Positions 59,391 through 64,000 of a stretch of DNA of 64,000 bases are shown here, in pieces. Location of the stretch: NCBI RefSeq assembly GCF_907164575.1, contig NZ_CAJQYY010000025.1, positions 38,272 through 102,271 of the forward strand. The letters are read 5' to 3'. Source of the stretch: Paraburkholderia gardini (GTDB taxonomy: Bacteria > Pseudomonadota > Gammaproteobacteria > Burkholderiales > Burkholderiaceae). A program made the translations under genes and the position numbers. How positions within the stretch are numbered: position 1 is the stretch's first letter; every line of letters starts with the position of its first letter. The notes under the pieces are model-generated. The model searched no databases and was not told where the DNA came from. It worked only from the letters and a program-made list of their open reading frames with translations.

Positions 59391-60425
59391 ATGACATCGG
59401 GTCCTTTTCTGAAAAACGCCTGGTACGCGGCAGCATTGGGCGAGGAGCTGAGCGAGACGCCCATTTTCCGGCGCCTGCTTGATGAACCGATGGCGCTGTA
59501 CCGAGGTGCCTCGGGGCGTGCGGTCGCTTTGTACGATCGATGCCCGCACCGGTTTGCGCCGCTGCACAAGGGGCAGGTGTTCGGTGACGATCTGCGTTGT
59601 CCGTATCACGGCTTGCGCTTCGCTCCGGACGGGGCCTGTGTGCACAACCCCATCGGCGAAGGCAAGATTCCGAAAGCCGCGTGTGCGAAAAGCTTTCCGC
59701 TCGCGGAACGCGACGGGATCGTGTGGCTCTGGTGGGGAGATCAGCCTGTGGATGAGTCCACGATTCGCCGCTGGCGGGAGTTCGAGGATCACGCCAACTA
59801 CCGCGCGGTTCAGGGCTATATCAAGGTTCAGGGCAACTATCAGTTGGTGTCGGACAACCTGCTGGATCTGAGCCATGCGGAGTTTCTTCATCCGTACCTC
59901 GCGAACGAAGGTTTTAACCGCCGCACGCAATATTCGATGGAGCAGGCGGGCAATACGGTGATCGCGAGGAACTGGCGTCCTAATGAGCCGATCAGCCAGT
60001 TGTTCGCGTTTGCCTACGGAGAAAATGCGCCGTCGCACGTCGACCATCTGTCGATCGTCCGCTGGGAAGCGCCTTCTACGCTGCGGCTGGAGATCGGCGT
60101 GACGCGCGTGGGGCAGTCTCCCGAGGAGGGCCCGCGATCGTACCAGGCGCATCTGGTGACGCCGGAGACTGCGGACACCTGTCACTACTTCTGGAAGTGG
60201 GGGAGAGACTTCAAGCTTGAGGACGAGGAGTTCAGCGTTCGCCTGCAGGCGAATATGCAGAAGGCCTTCGAGACTGAAGACGGTCCAATGATTGAGGCAC
60301 AGGCCCAGTATATGGACGGACAATCGCTCGAATCGCTGAAGCCCGTTCTGCTACTGACGGATTCCGCATCGCTGCGCGCGCGGCGCGTTCTTCAGCAACT
60401 CATCGAAGGACAGAACGGGTCATGA
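59391..60425 (+). CDS. vanA-like: Rieske oxygenase, VanA-type aromatic O-demethylase subunit (copy 2)
   Basis: A 344-residue oxygenase. Rieske ligands CPHRFAPLHKGQVFGDDLRC with CPYHGLRF near residues 50-75; mononuclear iron site LLDLSHAEFLHPY near 158. The start follows GGAGGC and is chosen over an upstream in-frame codon that lies within the operator. Its stop overlaps the VanB gene (ATGA), so the two are translated together and form the complete demethylase. The first copy at 51423 is probably a paralogue with different methoxy-aromatic specificity; vanillate, syringate or 3-O-methylgallate are candidates. Confidence 0.89.
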   Translation: MTSGPFLKNAWYAAALGEELSETPIFRRLLDEPMALYRGASGRAVALYDRCPHRFAPLHKGQVFGDDLRCPYHGLRFAPDGACVHNPIGEGKIPKAACAKSFPLAERDGIVWLWWGDQPVDESTIRRWREFEDHANYRAVQGYIKVQGNYQLVSDNLLDLSHAEFLHPYLANEGFNRRTQYSMEQAGNTVIARNWRPNEPISQLFAFAYGENAPSHVDHLSIVRWEAPSTLRLEIGVTRVGQSPEEGPRSYQAHLVTPETADTCHYFWKWGRDFKLEDEEFSVRLQANMQKAFETEDGPMIEAQAQYMDGQSLESLKPVLLLTDSASLRARRVLQQLIEGQNGS

Positions 60426-61375
60426 TCGAAACAATCGTATCGCGCCGCAGGGTTGAAGCGGACGGTATCTGCAGTCTTGAACTCGCGGCGGTTGACGGCT
60501 CCGCGTTGCCGCCCTTCGAGCCGGGTGCGCACGTCGATGTCCATCCGCGGGAAGGAGTGATCCGGCAATACTCGCTTTGCCCGGAAGCCACTGCTGCAGG
60601 CCGCTATCTGATCGCCGTGCTGCGCGAGCCCGAGTCGAGGGGCGGCTCTGCTGCGATGCACGCGCTGCAGGAGGGAGACCGGCTTCGCATTGGCGCGCCG
60701 CGGAACCTGTTCCCGCTGGTTCGTGATGCACGGCGATACGTGCTTGTCGCAGGGGGAATCGGCATTACGCCGCTTTTGGCCATGGCCGAATATCTGGTCC
60801 GCGGCGGAAAAGAATTCGTTTTGCACTACTGTGCAAGAGACTGCTCGAGGATGGCGTTCACCGATCGGATACAAGGTGGCGGTACCGGCCCCCATGCGCA
60901 TCTGCATCTAGACGACGGCGCGGCTCAGCAGAGACTGGACCTGGATCGCGATCTGGGAAATCCTGAGGTAGGTGTGCACGTGTACATTTGCGGTCCGTCG
61001 GGATTCATGGACTGGGTGCTGTCCGGCGCGGCGGCGCGCGGCTGGCCGCCGGAACAGCTTCACCGTGAATACTTTGCGGCGCCCGTGGCTTCGAATGACC
61101 CGGACGCCGCTGCCTTTGAAGTGCAGATCGGACTAGAAGGCGCCACCTATACCGTTGCAGCGGATCAGTCCGTCGTCGAGGTGCTGGCCCGGCATGGGGT
61201 CGATGTTCCCGTGTCCTGTGAACAGGGCGTGTGCGGCACCTGCCTGACACGGATCCTTTCAGGCGAACCCGATCACCGTGACAGCTTTCTCACGGATGCG
61301 GAGCGCGCCGCGAACAACCAGTTCACCCCTTGCTGTTCCCGCGCACGCAGCGCGAAGCTGGTTCTCGATCTTTAG
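60422..61375 (+). CDS. vanB-like: VanB-type Rieske oxygenase reductase
   Basis: A 317-residue flavin and plant-type 2Fe-2S reductase that passes electrons from NAD(P)H to the Rieske oxygenase. The flavin domain has IRQYSLCPEA near 55 (RxYS) and the nucleotide motif VLVAGGIGITPLLAMAEYL near 112. CGPSGFMDWVL comes near 190. The C-terminal ferredoxin cluster is VSCEQGVCGTCLTR near 265, with a last Cys in QFTPCCSRA. Its start is coupled to vanA by ATGA. As the only reductase gene in the window it may serve both oxygenases. Confidence 0.9.
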   Translation: MIETIVSRRRVEADGICSLELAAVDGSALPPFEPGAHVDVHPREGVIRQYSLCPEATAAGRYLIAVLREPESRGGSAAMHALQEGDRLRIGAPRNLFPLVRDARRYVLVAGGIGITPLLAMAEYLVRGGKEFVLHYCARDCSRMAFTDRIQGGGTGPHAHLHLDDGAAQQRLDLDRDLGNPEVGVHVYICGPSGFMDWVLSGAAARGWPPEQLHREYFAAPVASNDPDAAAFEVQIGLEGATYTVAADQSVVEVLARHGVDVPVSCEQGVCGTCLTRILSGEPDHRDSFLTDAERAANNQFTPCCSRARSAKLVLDL

Positions 61376-61416
61376 GCTTCGTTGCCGGCCAATTCTAATA
61401 TATCAGGAGACTTCAA

Positions 61417-62355
61417 ATGACGGGTACAACATCACAAGCGAGCTTCAAGATCAGCCTCGCGGGCGGCGCCCTCGGCTTCAACTGGCTGCCGATCTTCGTC
61501 GCCAGAGACAACGGCATCTTTTCGCGGCTGGGTCTGGACGTGGAATTGCGGCGCCTCGGCAGCGTCGACAAGGCGACGGCCGCAGTACGCTCGGGCGAGG
61601 CTGATCTCGCGATTACGCCGCCGGAGGGCGCATTGGCTGACGCCGTGGCGGGCGGCACGCTCAGGCTGATTGCCGCGAACTGCAACTGCCTGCCGCTTAC
61701 GCTCGTGGCGAAATCGTCGATCAAGACCATCGCCGATCTGAAGGGCGCCGTGCTCGGTACATCGTCGCTCACTGAAGGCACGGCGCTGTATACGCGTGAG
61801 ATGCTCGCACAGCATGGCGTCGAATATCCGCGCGACTACTCGTTCGCGGTGGTCGGCGTGCATCAGCCGCGCTGGAAAGCGCTGCAAGAAGGGACCATCG
61901 ACGCGGCTGTTCAGCCGGCTCCGTTCAATTTCCTCGCGATCGATGCCGGGTATAGCGATCTCGGCGAGGTCAGCGACAGCATTCCGGAGATCGCATTTAC
62001 GACGATGATCGGCCGGCTGGATTGGCTCGAAGCGAACTCGCAGGCGATGCTGGCGCTGCTGGTGGCAATCTCGGAGGCGACCGCGATGACCTATGAAACC
62101 AGCAACGACGAGATGCTGATACCCATCATGATGGAGGTGACGCAGTCCGATGCAGCGTACTCGAAGCGAGCGCTCGACTATATGCGGGAGAAAGCGGCGT
62201 TTGCGCGTTCGCTGGAGATCCCGGCCAACGCGCTGGAAAAGTCGCTGCAACTGATGATTGTTTCCGGACTGCTTGCTGTGGACGACAAAGAGCGGGCACG
62301 TGCAGCTTCCGATGCGCGATGGGCCAGGCAGGCAGTCCAGTCGAACGTTCACTAA
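61417..62355 (+). CDS. NMT1/SsuA-type substrate-binding protein without signal peptide
   Basis: A 312-residue periplasmic-binding-protein-type II fold: FKISLAGGALGFNWLPIFVA at the start, RDNGIFSRLGLDVELRRLGS, VRSGEADLAITPPEGALADA, AALQEGTIDAAVQPAPFNFL-like middle, and helical C-terminus. The first residues (MTGTTSQASFK) lack the Lys-rich n-region and hydrophobic core of a signal peptide, and no permease or ATPase lies near. It may be a cytoplasmic binding or sensing protein, or the export signal is unusual. It is the third gene of the vanA-vanB operon, spaced 41 bp from vanB. Confidence 0.78.
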   Translation: MTGTTSQASFKISLAGGALGFNWLPIFVARDNGIFSRLGLDVELRRLGSVDKATAAVRSGEADLAITPPEGALADAVAGGTLRLIAANCNCLPLTLVAKSSIKTIADLKGAVLGTSSLTEGTALYTREMLAQHGVEYPRDYSFAVVGVHQPRWKALQEGTIDAAVQPAPFNFLAIDAGYSDLGEVSDSIPEIAFTTMIGRLDWLEANSQAMLALLVAISEATAMTYETSNDEMLIPIMMEVTQSDAAYSKRALDYMREKAAFARSLEIPANALEKSLQLMIVSGLLAVDDKERARAASDARWARQAVQSNVH

Positions 62356-62367
62356 AGCGAGGGCGTC

Positions 62368-62727
62368 ATGTCAGTCATGTTCTTCGAGCCGCTGGATTTG
62401 CTGCGCGTCCTGTGCGGCGTATGGTTCATCCCGCACTGCGTTGGAAAGATTCGTAATATTGGGCCGGCCTCGCAAACCTTTGCAAAAGCGGGACTGTATC
62501 CGCCGCGTGGCTTTGTCGTTTCGACTATCATTCTGGAGATCGTTGCGGGCGTCGGACTGGCTGCGAATTTCCACGCGAAATTCGCAGCGGCGCTCGCTGT
62601 TATCGTGCTTGCGGGAGCCAGCTTCGCCGTGCTGAAAATCAACGGGTTTCATTGGCGCTGGCAAAAGCAGGGCCCGGAATACATGCTATTCTGGGCGGTC
62701 GCATGTGTGTTGTCTGTATCAGGTTAA
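62368..62727 (+). CDS. DoxX-family membrane protein
   Basis: A 119-residue protein with four hydrophobic segments: LDLLRVLCGVWFIPHCVGKI, VVSTIILEIVAGVGLAANFH, FAAALAVIVLAGASFAVLKI and EYMLFWAVACVLSVSG. The pattern FIPHCVGKI and GPASQTFAKAGLYPP is typical of DoxX. The role is not established; DoxX proteins occur in oxidoreductase operons. It lies 12 bp after the binding-protein gene, so it is probably in the vanAB operon. Confidence 0.8.
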   Translation: MSVMFFEPLDLLRVLCGVWFIPHCVGKIRNIGPASQTFAKAGLYPPRGFVVSTIILEIVAGVGLAANFHAKFAAALAVIVLAGASFAVLKINGFHWRWQKQGPEYMLFWAVACVLSVSG

Positions 62728-62756
62728 CGTAACTTGTCGCGAATCAAGGGGGATGA

Positions 62757-63434
62757 GTGGCGCGCATGTCGAGGCAGGAAAGCCGGGCTCTTACCAGAGC
62801 AAAACTATTGGCTTCGGCTAGGGTGGTTGTAGCCCGGGAGGGCTACGAAGGCGCCTCGGTCGATCGGATCGCGGAAGACGCGGGCTTTAGTAAAGGTGCG
62901 TTCTACTCGAACTTCAACAGCAAGGAAGACATCGTCCTCGAACTGCTGGAGACTCATTCGCAGCAGGACGTGGCGGAGATAGGGGGAATCCTCGGCGACT
63001 CGAAAGATCCCATCCATATGATCGAGGTGATCAGCAGGTGGTCGCATGAGCGCTCTGTCGATCCGACGTGGGGTTTGCTGGCGCTCGAACTGTTTCGGCG
63101 GGCCAGACGCGATGAGACGTTTGGCGAGCGCCATTCGAACCTGTTCCGGCGGCAATGGGCTGGGCTCGGCGAGATCCTGCTGAACCTGTTTCCTCCGGGT
63201 GAGGCACCGGCCGATCCGGAAACGCTGGGCGGCATCATCATGGAGCTGACCTACGGGGCAGCCTCGAGTTACAAGGCAGGCCCGACTGCCGGCGAAATGG
63301 TCAAGCTCGTCCTCGTCAGTTTTCACAAGGCGTTTGGCAAAAAGGTCCGTAGCAGCGTGTCGAAAGATGCGGTTGTTCAAGCGCCTGTCAAGCGGCGGCC
63401 AACTGGAGCACGTCCGAAGCGGGCGGCTGGTTAG
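62757..63434 (+). CDS. TetR-family transcriptional regulator
   Basis: A 225-residue repressor-type protein. The N-terminal helix-turn-helix is KLLASARVVVAREGYEGASV then DRIAEDAGFSKGAFYSNFNS and KEDIVLELLE, and the C-terminal ligand domain is helical (DPTWGLLALELFRRARRDET; GEILLNLFPPGEAPADPETL). A basic tail ends KRRPTGARPKRAAG. The start is GTG with AAGGGGG upstream; an ATG nine bases later is possible. It closes the vanAB operon and is a candidate for the protein binding the paired ATACY-N4-RGTAT operators, although its own upstream sequence has none. Confidence 0.84.
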   Translation: MARMSRQESRALTRAKLLASARVVVAREGYEGASVDRIAEDAGFSKGAFYSNFNSKEDIVLELLETHSQQDVAEIGGILGDSKDPIHMIEVISRWSHERSVDPTWGLLALELFRRARRDETFGERHSNLFRRQWAGLGEILLNLFPPGEAPADPETLGGIIMELTYGAASSYKAGPTAGEMVKLVLVSFHKAFGKKVRSSVSKDAVVQAPVKRRPTGARPKRAAG

Positions 63435-63481
63435 AGGCCGTCTTATCTTTGGGGCTTGGTTTCTGCCCGATACGCGCGCGA

Positions 63482-63519
63482 AACGCCGCAGCCGCCTAAA
63501 GCGGTCAGCGGCGTTTTTT
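63482..63519 (+). terminator. Rho-independent terminator after the TetR gene
   Basis: AACGCCGC (63482-63489) pairs with GCGGCGTT (63508-63515), with CCGC/GCGG pairing inside, followed by six T (63514-63519). It ends the vanAB-binding protein-DoxX-TetR transcript. Confidence 0.8.
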
Positions 63520-63915
63520 ATGTGGGTCGTCATTTGACGGCAGGATGCTGCCGCTTTCCTTTCCTCTTGCTTGCGTTTTCGCTACACGTCTGCTGACGAG
63601 ATGAACATTTGTTGTTATGTATACCTAAATAATATTTAAGCTGATTCAAGCCGCGCAGATGGCAGATTGCCCGCGCGATTTTCATTCGGGAAACTTGATG
63701 TCCGTAGAAACCCCTATGCACATATAAATGGAATACTAAATGGATTTCAAATACCATTTGGTATCTAAATATTGAGCGCGACGCGAGTGTGATTGACGAT
63801 ATGTCACATACGACGGAGCGAAGACGCGTTGCTCGCGCAGCTGAAAGCAGTGACATCGTAGCCGTGGAAAGGAGTTCTTCTGCGGAAGCACCGGTTATAC
63901 CTTTGACGAGAAAAC
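63520..63915. other. Promoter region of the formaldehyde dehydrogenase gene
   Basis: About 400 bp, markedly AT-rich between 63600 and 63780. It holds the operator pair at 63733-63764 and a weak half-like ATACC at 63621. No gene recognised on either strand. Confidence 0.55.
63733..63764. promoter_or_regulatory. Paired operator upstream of the class III alcohol dehydrogenase
   Basis: ATACTAAATGGATT (63733-63746, two mismatches in the right arm) and ATACCATTTGGTAT (63751-63764, perfect), starting 18 bp apart, 152-183 bp upstream of the ATG at 63916. Confidence 0.65.
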
Positions 63916-64000
63916 ATGAAGACCAAAGCAGCCATCGCATGGAAAGCGGGCGCACCGCTGACGATCGAGGAAGTCGATCTGGAAGGGCCGCGCGCGGGTG
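63916..64000 (+). CDS. frmA-like: S-(hydroxymethyl)glutathione (formaldehyde) dehydrogenase, 5' end only
   Basis: Only the first 28 residues are in the window: MKTKAAIAWKAGAPLTIEEV then DLEGPRAG, the standard N-terminus of class III alcohol dehydrogenases that oxidise the glutathione adduct of formaldehyde. The gene runs off the window. Two VanA-type demethylases in the same region release formaldehyde, and this gene shares their operator motif, so detoxification of that product is the likely role. Confidence 0.75.
   Translation, partial: MKTKAAIAWKAGAPLTIEEVDLEGPRAG

Noticed and set aside
59322..60323. A 333-residue minus-strand open frame over the second Rieske gene
   Set aside because: Antisense to a gene with complete Rieske and iron-site motifs.
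63530..63955. A 141-residue minus-strand frame in the formaldehyde dehydrogenase promoter
   Set aside because: It crosses the paired operator and the start of the downstream gene and has no recognisable domain.
1..64000. CRISPR arrays, rRNA and tRNA genes
   Set aside because: No regular 25-40 bp repeat-spacer series, no conserved rRNA stretch and no tRNA T-loop/cloverleaf pattern was found by eye; a dedicated scan could still find a tRNA.

Overview
The window looks like high-GC DNA from a Burkholderiaceae bacterium (Burkholderia, Paraburkholderia or Caballeronia type), probably a megaplasmid, chromid or island. The indicators are Burkholderia-style trimeric porins, a VanA/VanB O-demethylation system, LivHMGF transporters and a complete VirB/VirD4 conjugation cluster. 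No rRNA, tRNA or CRISPR array was seen. Annotation rests on reading motifs and gene order; no database search was possible.

Left region (1-13.7 kb): a LuxI/LuxR quorum-sensing pair lies beside a long minus-strand operon whose genes mostly touch or overlap. In transcription order it encodes an acyl-CoA dehydrogenase, an acyl carrier protein, a KAS III-like pair, an AMP-forming acyl ligase, a PLP-dependent decarboxylase, a second and degenerate acyl-CoA dehydrogenase, a GNAT acyltransferase and a second KAS III-like pair. In each pair one subunit keeps the nucleophilic Cys and the other has Gly there, as in the PqsB/PqsC type of heterodimer. This looks like a small-molecule or signal pathway I cannot match to a named product. 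A divergent FadR-type regulator flanks it.

Amide region (14.6-25 kb): two amidase-signature enzymes flank a LivHMGF-type ABC importer with a Tat-exported binding protein. A DUF1185-type protein and a porin follow. Two tandem XRE-family paralogues sit beside the liv promoter, and each is preceded by a matched pair of palindromic operators.

Conjugation region (25-46.3 kb): a decayed ParDE module, an AlpA-like regulator and a ParA-like ATPase lead into TrbM, VirB1-B4, VirB6, VirB5, a VirB7-like lipoprotein, VirB8-B11 and a VirD4 coupling protein split into two overlapping frames. A PriCT_2/Toprim primase, an LPD7 protein, a MobC-like protein and a relaxase follow. The region ends in a multiply frameshifted adenine methylase pseudogene.

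Right region (46.4-64 kb): after transposase and hydroxylase relics comes an aromatic catabolic island. It holds two VanA-type Rieske oxygenases, one VanB reductase, LigJ (4-oxalomesaconate hydratase), LigK (CHA aldolase), an alcohol dehydrogenase, a cupin, an MFS importer, a porin, a chemoreceptor, GntR and TetR regulators, and the start of a glutathione-dependent formaldehyde dehydrogenase. Its promoters share a paired operator, ATACY-N4-RGTAT, always with 18 bp between site centres. I infer one regulon that turns methoxylated aromatic acids into central intermediates while removing the released formaldehyde.
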